Source of the DNA: Lingula anatina
Lineage: Eukaryota > Brachiopoda > Lingulata > Lingulida > Lingulidae
NCBI RefSeq assembly: GCF_001039355.2
Contig: NW_019775384.1
Location: 288,332 to 352,331, forward strand
Length of the DNA: 64,000 nt
Reading direction: 5' to 3'
Shown here in pieces: positions 1 through 15,400 of the stretch. The first letter of the stretch is position 1. Each line of letters starts with the position of its first letter. The notes below the pieces were generated by a model. The model ran no database searches and had not been told where the DNA came from. It saw only the letters and a program-made list of their open reading frames with translations. The translations under genes were made by a program, and so were the position numbers.

Positions 1-3000
1 TAAGCTTATATTCACTGTATAGATAGCAAAGATTTGTTTTTTACAGACTTGCAATAATTTATTTCAGAAAGACATTTGAATTCTACATTTGATGGTGCTT
101 GATATGAGGGATTTTTATTTTATTTTTTTTAATTTATTTATATATTTATTTATTTATTTTGATTGACTAATTATTTATAAAGATAAAAAGTGCAGTTCCA
201 TAGATTCGGGGGGGGGGGGGGGGGGGGGAGAGAGAGAGGTTTGAAAGAACCCATTGCTGACCTTAAAAGGTCTGCTGTTCATCAAAATTTGATCTCAGTT
301 CTGTACCACTTCTCACGTTGTGCCAATTAAGGTCATGAAAAAATGTCCAATTTTTCAGAAAAAGGAACTCCTCATTGAAGTTGCTGGCTACATGCCTGAT
401 GTATTTTGGTCAAATAAAAAGTGTCTATACTTTCTGCAAAATGTGATATCCTACTATTGCAAATGACTGAATAAAACTTATTCAAGAAGACCTCACAGGT
501 AAACTAAAGCAATATAAGTAATGGTAATTACACAGTATTTTCAAAGCCCTTACTGTTTCTCAAATTTTACTCTTTAAAGATTTATCATTTTTAATTGCTT
601 AAGAAAAATGTACTTTACAACTAGAGATAGGTAACTTCTCAAACATTTGACTTAAAATTCCTAAGTATGTATTACTCAAGAAACAATATGTGGTGAAAAT
701 TTATCATTCGTTTTGTTCAAATTTAAGTAATAAGTACCGTAACCATCTCTTAAATTGTTCAACTTGTATGAAGGAAGGTTGGTGATTTAACACTCCTGTT
801 ACAAAAACCTAAATGAGGATCAGTTAAGAAAAAATAACTGAAGGAAATGTAGTCTTGGCATTTCAACAAAACAGTAATTTTTATTGTGGGTAATCAGAGT
901 CCCATGCTGTCCTCCCACTAATGTTTGGATTTCAGTCGACATACACAGGCGTACATGCATGATTGTCTGTACTCACTTTGTAGCAGAACTGTGTCTCCGT
1001 GTGGTTTTTTTTTCTTGCATGACGGTAGACTTTGACAGAAGAATGCTTCTTGTTACTTCACCAACTTGGTGGGAGCTGCCAGTTTGTCATGTTAGCATTT
1101 TGTTTAGTAAGTTCAGACGTAATACACGTCTGGATTTAAAATTTAAAAAATCAAAATAGAAAAAAATTCTTAGCAGTGTCACGGGGAGTTCTACACTCTT
1201 CCGTTATTTTATTTGTTCAAGGGAGTGATGATTTTGTTTTATTTCTGAAAATATTTACTTTAAAAAGTAACCATTAAGAGATTAAAGGTGAATAACATGA
1301 CGGAGTACCACTCATTGGCCAATGTGGGCTGTACGCCACTCACACTTAAAACCTTAAGTATCAATATATGAAGTTACTATTATAAACATGACCCATTGTC
1401 ATGTCTCAATAAAAAATCCCTAGAGAAACAATTTAAATGAAAAATTTATTAATTTATTGTTTTATTTTTTGTCGTTGAAATAAGCGTACCATTACAATCA
1501 CAAGGGCAGCATCATACTCAAGTTAAAAGGCCCCTTGCCTCACATACCTAATCAAGTGCTTGTCTGGAACCCATTGAAGGCACTCAAGTTGCACTGATAG
1601 CATTCATGCTCCATTAAACCTCAATGAGCCAAATCCTATGTCCAGCCCAGCCCACCTTTGCTTGACCACTGCTGGACAGCTCAGGTGTCTGTGGTCACTT
1701 GGTACTTGGTTGATACCTGATACGGTGTTAATTTGGATGGCTATGTTTTATCATTGGAAATGCTAGTTGTACCCCCTTGAGAGACAGTTCAGTGCAAAGG
1801 TTGCCCTCTTGGTGTCCAGTTGACCATTTGATGACCATGATGGGCTTACTTTCGGTTAGGTGGATAGGATACGGAACTGCATACTTTTGCTGGTTATATT
1901 GCATGCTTTTAAATGCAGTCTGTGTTTCATAGCCATTTTATGACCTCGACTCCTGTACTGTAAACCCCCCCCCCCCTCCTAAATATAATAGTCTCAGTTT
2001 TCACAGTTATTTTTATGTGTAGACTTTCCTTTACATGCTTCTCACTCAGACTGGAAAAAGTTTTATAAGAGACTCACCCAAAAAACTTATTAGAGTCTCA
2101 CTTGTAGAAAAAAAAAAAGAAAACTTCCAGACAAGTGATAGATTTGTCTTTATGATTGGGATAACTAAACTATGCTAATTGGTACTTGGGAACCACCCTT
2201 CTTGGCAAAAGTAAGTTCTTTTTTTATTGGCCTTAAGTTTGCTGTTTTCTAGAAAGAGTACCAATAAGGTTACCACCTTGTAAGAAAAAACTTCAAAAAA
2301 GATACAATGCATTTGCTTGATGGTTTTGGTTGAAAGGCATATACAGACATGTGCATATATCTTCATTAAAATCTACAGAAGGAAATGAAAGAAAGAACCC
2401 GACTTAAATTTATGCATTATATTTATATAGTTCTGATTTTAAGCTGTGCAGTGAACATTCTTAACTTGAAATCGCTTCACACCCCATGGTTCAAATGAGG
2501 TTTCGTCTGCCATTTTCACTCAAAATTCCTTCATTTCTCATATGCTCTAATATCTGTTCACACTTGTATCCTGGCAAGCGATGTCAGGTCCCGTGTTGAT
2601 TTGATGGGGCTGGAACTAGAGTGGATTCCTTTGAGTAATATCTATAAATCACAGAAATAAAAGAGTAACTGGAATTCTACAGCTGCAATGTGAGGTAATA
2701 AACGGAGAATACGGGCATGACCTGCTGTTCTAGCATGGCCACCAACTGGGTTCTCGTACAGTTAATTGTCGCTACAGTTATTTTTAACGCAACAAAAATC
2801 TTTTTAGAGATAAGTGTGTACATTAACTGTTATTGATACATTGGCCTTGCACTTTTATTCCAAATGTTGAAGACAAATTTTTGCTTATTTACTTTTTCAT
2901 TTTTTATCATTTTTTTTTTAAATCTGGTTTTTAAATCTAATAAAGGCTTAAAATCCTAAAGGATTATTTTAACAAATCACACTTAGTTAAAGTTACATTT

Positions 3001-6000
3001 TGTGCAAGTCCTATTTTTGGGGTGTTTTTCATGAGAGAGCATTCACCATGCCTGTTCTATTGGCGCTGGCAAAACTTGCTCTTTGAAAGAAGATGCTCTC
3101 AAAATATCTTTACTCCAAAGAGGTTGTTTCTCAGCCATAACATTTTCTGATCTTAGACCTGTGACCTTTAAGGGCGCACTTGAAGATGTTTTTCATACAT
3201 TGACATTTTAGAGAATTTTCGCATTACCCATGCAGCCAAATTTTTATATGTAAAGAAAATAATAAGCTTCTGCGAGAAGATATTTTCAAACACTGATATT
3301 TTTGAAAAGTCATACTTTTAAATGCCATATTTGAAAGTGGCAACAGAAATATGTTTGGATGGAAATATGTTTCTAAGCTTTGGCATTTTATGTATCTTTT
3401 GGTCCAAGAAATTAAAACGAATATACATCAAGTAAAAAAAGCAATTTAACACCATTAAAAAGGATAATACTCTTAACATATTTACTTTTCATTGTACTGA
3501 AAGTGTTGTCTTGCTCAAACTAAATTACTGTTTGTTGAACAAAAAAAGTACTTTTAGGTGTTTTTCTGACAGATATACATGTCACTGAGCAAACGAAATA
3601 GTAGGCTTTGTAACAAATTGAAATGTACAGTATTTTTTCCTCATTCAGCAAATTTTCAGTCTTAGCTTGAGATGTGGTTTTAGTTGTCCGTCACTTGGGG
3701 CGAGCAAGTCATCTCAACAAATCATTTTGTGAATGAACACTTTTGCTAATAAGTGTGCCAATAATTTGTGTGTCCACTCTACACCTCAGAACCAAGTACT
3801 TAATCAAAGCTCTTGTCAAGGCTTATCTGTGGGTTATGCCAGTCTTAAGTGGAAGAACTTGAATTGTTATAAAATTTTCCGTCACCAAGTCTTCAGATTT
3901 TTAGGTTGCTACGGGTTGCTTTGTGGTTATTACATAGTATGTGCATGTGCATTTAAGTGTGCATGTGTTTTGTTGGGAATACAGTTTTCAGGCATTTGTC
4001 CTTGCATGTTATATACACATATACACACATGCGTTTGCACGTTCTGGGGTCTGGCCCTCTCTGACTTATGGATCTTCCTCGAGTTTTCCTTTAGTTTATG
4101 TGTACTTAGAGAACAGTGAGTTATAGCAGTGAGCAGATGTTTACTGGAATACTAACTTGATTTTCTACTTCAAAGTAGATGTGTTTACACAGTAGGGCTT
4201 GTGGTGCCTGGGCTGGGAAATTGAGGCTGCTAAAGATGCTGTAGTAATGTATAGCTTTAAAGAAGAAGACTAAGAAAGAACACAGTCTGGCTTATAATTT
4301 AGAAGTAGCATCTTTTAGGCATGCTACTGTTTAAAGCCGTGCAACCATTAAATGTAATTCACTTTGTTTCTCTTGAAATAACATTATAATGTGTCATTTT
4401 TTCCTCACATTTTATTGTAACAAGATTTCTAGTTTTTTTTTATTTTTTAGAATGACTAAATTTAAGATTTTCACCAATTAACAACTATTGTTAAAAAATA
4501 ATTATTCGTCACATTTTTCATGGCATGAATTATATTTAAACATATAGGTGTCAAGCCACTTAAGGCAGCAGCCTTAATTGTTATGAAGTGTAACACATGG
4601 TTAAGTCATTAAATACCTCATAACTTTGTCACCTCCTGTTTTGTTTTGTTTCATCGTCAAATGCAATATTGAATTTATTATTGTTATTAGTTATTATAAG
4701 TATCATTGGTGCAGAATTTAAACTGGGGTCATGATTTGAAAAAACTGATGGGGTGAATACTTTAAGAACATGTTGTCTAAAGTAGATCCCATAAACATTA
4801 TAAGACTGTATGTATTTATGTAGGTTTAGTGGACAGAGATGGCATTAAGTTTTCATTAGATAATTGATCAAACTGGAGAAAAATCTATCATGCAGTTTTT
4901 CTGTTTGGGTAAAAAGTAGCCTAGATTCAGGAGTGAATATTTACCTGTTGATATATGTATATTGAAGCAGTTAACTATTTATTATGTTCTTGGTTGAATG
5001 GAGTTTATCACTTATTTACATTTAACTCCAATATGACCATTACTTACATATTTGTGTAAAAAAGTTAAATGTGAGATTTAAAATTCACAAGTCTGCTTAT
5101 TTCTTTTTAGTTATTGATCTTAATTAAGGATATTAAATTTCATAATTAGATGTATATACTCTAAGTAACAATAATAGTTTTTTTCAACAATGCTTTTGAG
5201 TCAAAGTTGTACTCCAGTATATCATAAGACACCTTCTACAGCCACTGAAACATAGGGGTGGAGGCAACACTTAATTTAGTTGGTTTGAAAAAAACATTCT
5301 TACAGACTTAATAAGATGTCTGAAATGATATTGTTCATGTAGTACATTGTATTTAATCTATCTCACAGGTGGGCGGGTCCCTCCGTTCCCCCTCCTTTAG
5401 TACCTTAAGTACCTATTAGAAATTTAAAATTTTAGGTGAAAACAATGATGAAACCATCATTGACTTACAAGTATGTACATAGATTTGTTTGTAACATTGT
5501 TGGATATAAGTTTTCTTATTAGCTCATGCAATCAATCTAAGGAAAAATCAGATGTTATAATCTAAGTATGTGAGGCCTAGTGCACATCTTTTTTTTTTTT
5601 AAATGTTGTTAATATATTTGTAAAGATAAGTAGGATAAGTTTTATAATCTAACCCTACTTGTTACTGTTTGCTAGCTACTTAGTGCACCAAATCATTATA
5701 CCTGTGAAGTGGTGTAACTATCAGACAGGTACAGCCCTCTCTCCCTGAACCTTCCCGCTTAGATCCAATTTTCACATAATGCCATTGACCATTATTACTA
5801 TCAACCCGCTAGTAAGAGATTACCTCAATGTAGTTTTATCCTAATTGTAACTACTAGCACGGTGAAGGAGTACCAATGGTACTGTACTTTATTGGTGAAG
5901 CACTGCTTTACAGGTAGACCTTGGTAGTACAAGTTACAGCTCTTAGAACTGGCTTCATAATCCCAGTACGGCATGGTTTCCTTGCTTTCATGGCCACAGA

Positions 6001-9000
6001 AGGCAACCAAGCAATAAATCCCATGCCATTGTTAACCAAATTGCAATATTGAAGTCTAAATGTTACTCCATTGGAACTCCACTACACTGATTATCTGTTA
6101 GAGGCATTCACCCCCGTCTGCCCCTCCCACTTTACCTCAGAGCTCACCAATCAGATGGTGGGTTCTGGGGTGGATATAATTTTTTAAAATTTGTTTTGCA
6201 TGACCTTTGACCCTAATTATCTCTCACCAATCAGACGATAGGATGCAAATTTGCTGTCATGGCAACCAAACCATTCCCCAGGGTTTGATTGGCCAGGCAG
6301 GACATTAACTCAGTTGGTTTGTGCATAATAACTTACTCTAATGGCCCTGGCACGCTTCCCTTTTTTTCTCCTTAGTTGATTGGCATGCTTGTTCCTGGCC
6401 AATACCCAATAAAATTTGAAGTAATGTTGTCTAAAAATTTATTTGGTCCTTATTTGCAGGGGGCGGGTCCCTCATAGTGCTATACAGACGTCAGTCATGG
6501 CCCCAGAAGTGTGCTGATGTAAAGCACTCCTTGTGCCAGATTCTGATCTTGTATACACTCTCTTACACACAGACTATATGTATATGTAAACATCTGTATA
6601 TGTGAGCTCTCCCTCTACAGTTACTATGGATGTGGCGACTCCCAGTTTTAATCCCCATTGAAGGATATACTAGGTTTTGAACAAATGAATTAATTGAAAG
6701 ATATGGAATGGCTTAGTGAGAGATTAGGCCACAATTGGTAGTGATATTAATTAAGGTGTTAGGTAAGACAGATTCTGATAACTATTTACTAAAGGTGAGT
6801 TGCAGAGGAATGTTAGCACAGTTACCAATAAGTAAGGCCAAAGTAAATTAATGCAAAGTTTAATGGTACTGGTACCTTTTGATAAATTAACTTAAACCAC
6901 ATATGTTTTACTGAAGATCAAAATGCCTTTCAATGAAAAAAACATATTAAATAAAAGTTTCTGTAAGAAATTAATTTACAGTTCCAAAGTATATAAAAAT
7001 ATAGGAAAAGGGTCTCAATGTCAACATCCACATTTCACCTTCACCTTGGTTTGAATTGACCTTCACCCTTTGCTGTGGCCTTCACCTTTAAGTATGACCC
7101 TAGTCTTTGCTGTAATTTTTTAAATATTGTTATTTATATTTGTCCCAATATATCTTAGATACTGCCTTAACTATACCTTTTGCATGCCATTCACCTTAAA
7201 TATATTACTTATTATATGAAATGATTCAAATTGAACATTTAGAAGCCCCTTTCCTGTCAAAATAAGCAGTAAAATAAATCTTTTTATGGAGAAGTTTTCA
7301 CTGAAGGAGATTGGACAGGTACTTGGTCTGTCATCAGACAGTATGTTTGGATGTTTAACAAACTAAAGGTAACAGTGGGCCTTAGCCAAAAGGATGGCCG
7401 GTACCCTTTTACAGCTTTTACAGACAAGTCACATGTTCATCTTAACTGTAATGTATACAACAAAAATAGTGTTTCCTGTCATATGCTTGGATAAGTTAAG
7501 AAACTAGGTAATGTTTAACCAAACATATGGTGCAAGTATGTAAAAACTTCCCATAACATGGCTAAGGACTGTTTAAGTCCCTTTTTCCTGGAAATGTCAA
7601 GTATTATGTATGTATAACGTAATAGCCCTGATTTTGTAATATAATTCCGATGAGATGGACATTCATATTTGCAAATGTTTTCTGTCCTCATAGAATCATA
7701 TATTTTATAACAGTTTTTTAGCAGTGTAAAAGGTATATTAGAGTGAAAGAAATAATGATTTTATTATAGAAATAATCAATTAGATCATTAATTGCTTGAT
7801 TTTGTTATATAGGAACTGCTCTGGTTCGTATTTAATTAATTATGTAAGCTCAGTAATTTTGTTGACAATTTTGTCATTAAAAAAAATTTTTTTTAGACAA
7901 AATATTGCAAATATGACTTTGAATACTGCAAAATGTGCATGTGCTTTACAGGTAGCTTTCATTATAAGTCTAGACACCAGTGAAAAAAGCTTGTGATTAG
8001 CATCAACCTGTACTGCAGTTCATTAATGAAGGGCATCCTGTATTAAGTGAAGCAATGTGTTATAAGTGAACTCTATCAATAAGAAACAGCAGAGAAACAT
8101 TGATTAAGCACTTAAATAGAGGGCATTACCGAGTATATTGTTTAAGGTGATTGTGACTTCATTTTGCTGGTTACAGGAATGGTAAAACTGGTGTATATGT
8201 AGTTCTGAGCTTAAATGTAACTTATTGTGTTGTAAAATTAATGGCCATTTTGCCTTCAAATGACCTGAATCCCATATTTCAGAAATTAAGATATCAAGAA
8301 AAATTAGTGTTCATGCTCAATTAAGCATAAAACAAGGAATCAAGCTTAATATTCATCAGCAAATAAGTGTTGACTGTTTACCAGTATTTAAAAACTATGG
8401 TTCAGTCCCCTTGAGCACCCCCTTGGAATAGTCAAAAAAGATATTTTCAAAAGCAACTGGATTAACATCTGTAATAGTAAAATAAAATGTGCTAAAAGGC
8501 TGTTAAAGTTTTTAAGGATGGACATATTTCATGTTGCCTTGCTCAGCCATTACCAGAAAGTCACAATAGTTAATGTAATTTATGTACCAATGTTTCTAAA
8601 ACAACAGCTGTTCACTTCAGTTATATCAGTCAGAGCCTTTTCTGATGTTGACACTGAAAAAAAAAAACTGCACAGGCTTTATTGCAGTGAACATATTCCC
8701 CATATGGTTAAAACATATAAACCAAAAGAATTTCAAAAGTCATAAGTATGCAAGAAGTAAGTAATTGTAAGCGTTTTCATATAGAATTTAAACAACAGCA
8801 GCATTTTAATGACTTATTTTAATTCTGGCATGTGATTATGTTACGAGTATGTTCCAACAAAAAATCTATACGCGTGTGCTTGAACTTTTTTGTAACTAAA
8901 AGTTCTTGACATATATGCAACAGGAAAAATTAGTTTATTATTTTACATGATTGTTTCCGTTTCCTTAGCAGGTTGAAAAAGTTTTTTGTCATTCAACTGG

Positions 9001-9460
9001 CAGATTGTTTATGTTTTATTTTTGACTTCCTTCCCTTTTGCTTCATGTTCAAGTATATAAAGTAGTGACATGTTGTGATAGATTTGCAAGCATTATAAAT
9101 TAGTGCTTAGTATGCAGTGCTATTATTAATTGCATTGCTTACAATGGCATAATATTGAAAGAACCAAGGGAATCAACAGAAAAATGAGAAAAAGATGATC
9201 AGAAACCTCTTAGTGCAAAATATGTCTGAATGTAATGTGGTTAATAAATAAGGTTGTTCATCTTTTTCTCATAATTTCACTATAACAGTCTTAATTGCTT
9301 ATAGGCTCCATAGCAAAAATGTGTAAAATGTGCATAAATTTGCAGTTTAGTCCTGCAATTAATTTATTTTCATACATACCAGATAACAATGTTTTCCCAT
9401 TAAATTTAAAGTTTATAGACATTGACAAAACTAAAGGTGCATTTTTTTTTTCATTTACAG
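1..9460. other. Non-coding stretch, probably intron of the ADAMTS gene
   Basis: I find no convincing exon here. The first recognisable exon downstream opens in the middle of a thrombospondin repeat at an acceptor, so an upstream exon must exist outside the window or be missed here; the stretch is most simply a long intron. It holds a poly-G run running into AG repeats (209-238), a poly-C run (about 1967-1977), many short poly-A and poly-T tracts, and nothing resembling a tRNA or a transposon coding region. The short open frames have no conserved motifs. Confidence 0.5.
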
Positions 9461-12400
9461 TGTTCCAAATCTTGTGCCCATGGCTCCAGAAGCAGATCTG
9501 TCGTCTGCACGGACCAAGATGGCAGCAGCCTCCCTGATTCTGCCTGTGAGGACCCCAAACCAAGGACAGTAAGAGGATGCAGAATGTCAAGATGTCCAAG
9601 GTGGCATGCCACCGACTGGAGCAATGTAAGTTGACATGCAGTTAAAACATAAACAGGGACAATTTCCTCTTATTCTTTTTTTTTTTTTTTTTTTGACAAA
9701 TTAAGCAAGTGCTGTGCTTGATGAATAACCATGAAGTGGACTTCGATATGTCATATATTTAAAAAATGTTCAAAATTCTTTAGATGCAAAATGAAAAAAC
9801 ACATAAATAAAGAACATAGAAGTTTGGTATTGTATTAGTAGGCTTCATAATGGTGAGAGGTGGCAATGAACTACATAAAAACAAATGAGAACAACATGCT
9901 TGTGTACAGTAATTCAGGTGAAGTTTAAAAACCATGATCAAAGTAAAACTTCTGCAGTATTTTTCTAGTGATTTATTCCCCATGTCTTATTTTATTTCGT
10001 TTTATTTTATTTAATACCACACATTTTAAATTGTAAGATCTGTCTGGCTGAAGTGTTCTAAAATACCAAATGAACTTTAACAATGTACCGGGTATACTGC
10101 CAACCAAATTAGTTCTGCTGTGAATAATTGAAGGGGAGAGAATACAAGAAATTGGTTGTACAGTACGGCATGTGCAATCAAAACCATTTACTTCCTCCCC
10201 ATAAAGCCCAGACAAGAAGAGAAAGAGAAAGTGCTTTCTGCAAATTATATATGATCACAGAACAAGTGAGTTTGGTGCAGCCCGTGCTAGGCATGCGGTT
10301 TCAAAGCACCAAGCCTCATTAGCTGAGTACAAAGCCTTGCATAGGATTCTTATATTGGTTGGACACTATACAGTGTTCCATGTGGTCAACAGTTTTCTGC
10401 CAAGTAGATATTTTTCTTCAGGCTGATTCCAAATATGAAAAAAAAAATTAATTGGAATGGGCAGTAAAAAGTTGTCCCCCCCCTTTTTGTGACATTATTC
10501 CAGATGTGTTTATGATATGTCACCTGTGCAAAAATATGATGCAAGTTGCTGTAGATGAATCTTTCAAACATAAAAAAGAGCAGCTTCATGAGTAATGGTA
10601 CTTTAAGCCCCCCATCCCCTTTTTTCTAAAGCAGTTACAATTAATAAGTGATAAAATGAATGTAGGAAATTGATAAAAAATATTAATTATAGCGTATAGT
10701 TTATTCTACCATGTAAGCCAAGCTTTCTTCCAATTACATGAACCAATTATGATACATTCATACATTTTCTACGTCTGATATTTCTTAATCCAATAAAAAT
10801 ACAATGCCACCCGCCTCCATTTCAAATATCACATTCAATTTTTTCTCTCATTCTTTTTGATACATCTGTGTTTTCAGCTGTGTTGTTGTTGTTGTTTGGG
10901 AACAATTGCTAAGAGCTGTGAACATGTTTAAGACCTCTCGCAGTTTCTTGCTCCCTTCTGACGACTGTTTTAGATTAAAGTGCATTTATGTTGCATGAGA
11001 AATGAGACGTTGATGAACACCAGATTCAGTTATAATTGTTATTCAGCTATCCTTTTTTTTTTTTTTACTTTATTCTTTTTTTACCACCCAAGGTGTTAGT
11101 GTAATGTAGCTAAATTATAAAACTGTGGCATTTGAGTTGGATTGGGTTATTGGAACGCTTGAGGTTCAAAAACAAAGCACCTAACATTTACATTGAATTT
11201 GTTTGAATTTGTTTTCAGAAATAAAAAAAGCAAAGAATTTTTTTTTTACAAAATACCAGTAGATAATATGAGAGTCATGATAACAGTCCAAGAGTGTTTA
11301 TGCTTGGAAACACTTAAAAACAGTTAACATGTAAAAACATCATTTGCACTTGGTCTTTTTATCAAGAAATGATTTTTTCTTAAATCCTCTCTATTAATAG
11401 TGTGACACAGCCTGTGGTAGTGGCCATCAGTATCGCAGCGTCGTCTGCCGAGCAGGCTTAAAGGTGATCAATCCAGAGCTTTGTAAGGGGCTCCAGAAAC
11501 CAGACGCCAGGAAGACCTGTCAAGCAACTCCCTGTGAAGATTTTGATTGGAAAGTAGGAAGATGGTCTAGGGTGAGTGAAGTTAATTCTTAATTATTCAA
11601 CTCCTCGTAAATTTTTAAAACATTGCTGTGATTTGTGTAAATGTGAAGATATATATTAGAGATTTATGATTGACATTTCTTTATTTTCTTTAGCTTATTA
11701 AATTGGTCAGTTAAAGCTGTTTTGGCCCTTGATAATTCTAACTTGTTGAAATTTGTCAAGAAACCATATGTATGATGAAATGTGCTGAAAAAAATACTAA
11801 GTTAAAATACTTGAATGATATATGTGCTATAATGGAGCTATGACATGTTTTCTTCTTTCCCTTGTAGTGTTCTCATAGCTGCGGCATTGGAATCAAGAGA
11901 AGAGCCGTCAAGTGTGTTAACATAAAGACTGGAGCAGACGGCCCAGATCAGAATTGTGCTAAAAAGAAAAAGAAGCCTAGATCACAGCGAAGATGTGCGG
12001 AAGCTTTTTGTCCATATGCCTGGCACACTGGTGACTGGACTGAGGTAAGTGGAGGAAATTGTGTTTGTTGAGACTGATTCTTGGTTGTTGAGACAGGAAA
12101 TTGTGTTCGTATCAGCTGGATTGTGTTAAAGGCTGAAAACACCCAGAAACAGTTTGTAGCTGAGTAGAACAACAAATTATTGATTTTAATTACATAAAGT
12201 CCTGCTGAGTTGTAATTTATAGATACATAATTCAAGATCATGTGATATTATATCATCTTCTGGTATTTGATATTTTAAACTTTTTCCATCAGTGCTCAAG
12301 ATCGTGTGATGAGGGCTTGCAGACGAGGACTGTGACCTGTCACGTTGTAACCCGCGAGGGGTGGATCCTACCTGGTGCCGTGCAGTCGGGGTGCGAGGAC

Positions 12401-15400
12401 AAAGAGAAACCGAGAAGTGTGCAGTCGTGCAACCTTGGGGCATGCAGTGGACATTACTTCTGGAAACCAGAGAAATGGGGACCTGTAAGTATTATATGTT
12501 AGGAGCCTGCTCTTTTGAAAGGATCGAATTTGTAAATTGATTTGGCAGTCTTAGTTTTATGAGTTCAGAACTTAATTAAGTGCTATTAGTTTTGCGTCAG
12601 TATAACTATAATAGTCTAAAATATGAGTTCAGCTACAACGTAGATAAGCTATTTGTTGAATGTTTACAATGTTAAACAGGTTTTTGTCATAAAAGTTTGT
12701 GAGATTTATATTTTCTGATCTGTTTACAAGAACTTGTGACTTTCTTTTTGGTCGATCTCGGCAATTAATGAAAAGATTTACAGCACACATGGTGACTGTA
12801 TTAAAACAAAATTTTAATGTAGTTTTCCTATGATTAGTTTACAGAAAAAAAAAATGTTCCTGTTTACAAATTTAGAAGTTGCATTTTGATGTCCTATTAT
12901 TTGTTTGTTGCTAGTGTTCTGCAGAGTGTGGGCGTGGTATAGCTAAGCGTAGGATGCAGTGTGTGGACACCAGGGGGCGACGTACTGCCAAGAGGAGATG
13001 TGATAAAAAATACAAACCAAAGAGAAAGAAATCATGTTATGAGAAACCTTGTAAGACCATTGGATTTTTAGATTGCTATTCTAATTTTTGGATTTTTTAT
13101 CCCCCCCTCCCCAATAAATAATTTGATAAAAATGAGTGATAGATTATAATGAAATTTGACTGTGTCTGAACTGATAGGTGTATAGAATGGGCAGTAAAGA
13201 TGTCAGAAATTTGAGATCTATTTATGGCAGTATTTACTAAATTTGATCAAATTAATTTCATTGTCTAAAGCACATAATTCTTATGTAATGAGTTGGGCTC
13301 ATTTGATTAAAATGTATAATAATAGATAAAAATTACAGTATATACAAACAATTATATATGAAAAATTATAAATTAAAATAAGGTTATATTTGAATAATTT
13401 TCAATGAATAATTATTAATAAGATACTGTATGTGAATAAGTGAGGTTTTTGAAGGTAATATCACAACATTCTTTTACAGGCTATGCAAAAACATGCAAAG
13501 AATTGAAGAAGCACACATCAGTGAGGAAAGATGATGAATATACTCTACTAGTACATGGGCAGCTATTGAGGGTAAGACCCCATTCCCACAGATTTTAGAT
13601 CGATCTATCCCTGTGGGGAGTCTCACTAGATTACTGTCAGCTTAGCCAGCTTAAGCGTCTGTCCCACCTACTAAAAGCTGTAAGGGGGTAATTAACTACT
13701 GTGCATGCTCGGCTGACATCAATTTAGCGTGAACCCCCAGGGAGTTAGGTCGATTTAGATGGATCGATCTTAGTCTATAGGAATGCACTCTTAAGACCAA
13801 CTGAGCAGTATAAGTCTTGCATTGGGTTGGTGTCTGTACGTCTGGTAGCTTTTCTGTTTGGCCTTGCCACTTTGCTACAGTAAATGAGTCTTTGATATTG
13901 ATAAAACATGTTCTCTGTAGTTATATATGTGTGACTTAAAAGATATGAGTGCAGTGCATAAATTATTGCATCGTTAATTAGAATGAATAATAAAGATGTG
14001 AGTAATGCATCTGCTTCATTTTAGAAAGAGCAGTTTTTAGCTGTAGATAAGGATTTATGTATTACATGTTATTTCATATAATACTGCTGTTTATATTTGA
14101 ATTCATATAGGTAATTTTAATTTGTGGTTTATATTTTTTTAAAATATTTTTTAGATATACTGCAAGGACATGAAAAAATCAAATCCCAAAGAATATCTCA
14201 CTCTTCCAAGTGGACCAACAGAAAACTTTGCTGAAATATATGATAAAAGGTTGGTACTCATTTAACATTTAAGTACATATTAGTTTGCTTTTAATGTCAT
14301 TTTCTAAGGTTATGTATATATTGTAATTGTTTCATTTAAAAGATAAATTTTTAGATTGGTATATATATGTACTGTACTAGATAAATGAACAAGTAAAAGA
14401 GTAATATTGTACATTTTGACACATTTGAATTAATGTTATTATACAGACAACTTAGGGTATATTTACAGTGAAACTATCATACTAGAATTTGAACAAACTT
14501 TGTGGGGACTCTCACTGATTGCAGTCAGATTTACAGCTAGGTTAACACTCCTCCTCTTGTTTCCAACATACTCGTATATTCAACAGCTTTTCTGTATATT
14601 ACTCAACACCAGTGGATGCATACAGGTAACTTTATTTATTGTACCACCAGTGTAAGACTGGCGGTACACATGGTTTTAGTCCCGACTCGTTTCGTTTATT
14701 TATCTATTCATTATTTAAATTATTACAGACTGTTGCTCCCAGATACATGTCCGTACAATGGTACCAGGTATACGAGGTGCCACTGTTCTAGAGATGCTTA
14801 CAGTCGGTCTGGATACACAGAGTTCAACAAAGTACGACTGGATGTAGAGAGTTTTAAGATAATTGGTAAGTATATATTTCCAGATATTGATTGAACAGGT
14901 CCAGTAAGTGCTAGGCATAAATTTGAAAGGAGACTAATTTAGTTTCTCAATTATCTCGGGCTATAAATTCGACTCTAAACGTAACTTTGTACAAACCATT
15001 TTTGTAATGTAAGGTATTAATTTAATATTATTAAATGGTTTTCAGGTGATGATTTCAGCTTCAGTCACAATAGTGGTGCTAACAGAATACCTCTAGGAAC
15101 TGCCGGGGATTGCTATAGTTCGGTGGAATGTCCCCAGGTAACCAAGGGCTTAAATTCCATTTTACATTTTGAATCGCTGGCTGGCTAATCATTCTAGGGC
15201 TTAAATCTAATTTAATACCCAGTGTTATATTTTGAATGACTGACTGGCTAATCTTTCGGAGGCATAAATGGCATTTAATACAGTTTCACATTTTATATCA
15301 AGAACTGTCTAATTTTCATGGGTACATGAGTATAAATACTATATAATACCCAGTTTTACTTATTGTAACAGCTTAAAATTATACAGCAGGGCCATTATCA

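Noticed and set aside
3733-4119. A 128-codon frame with many cysteines
   Set aside because: It has no domain pattern, signal peptide or splice support and sits in AT-rich intron-like sequence with TG/CA tracts.
14616-14894. A longer stand-alone frame around ADAMTS exon 14729-14865
   Set aside because: The extra codons on both sides are intron; the exon borders have a good acceptor and donor with the right phase.
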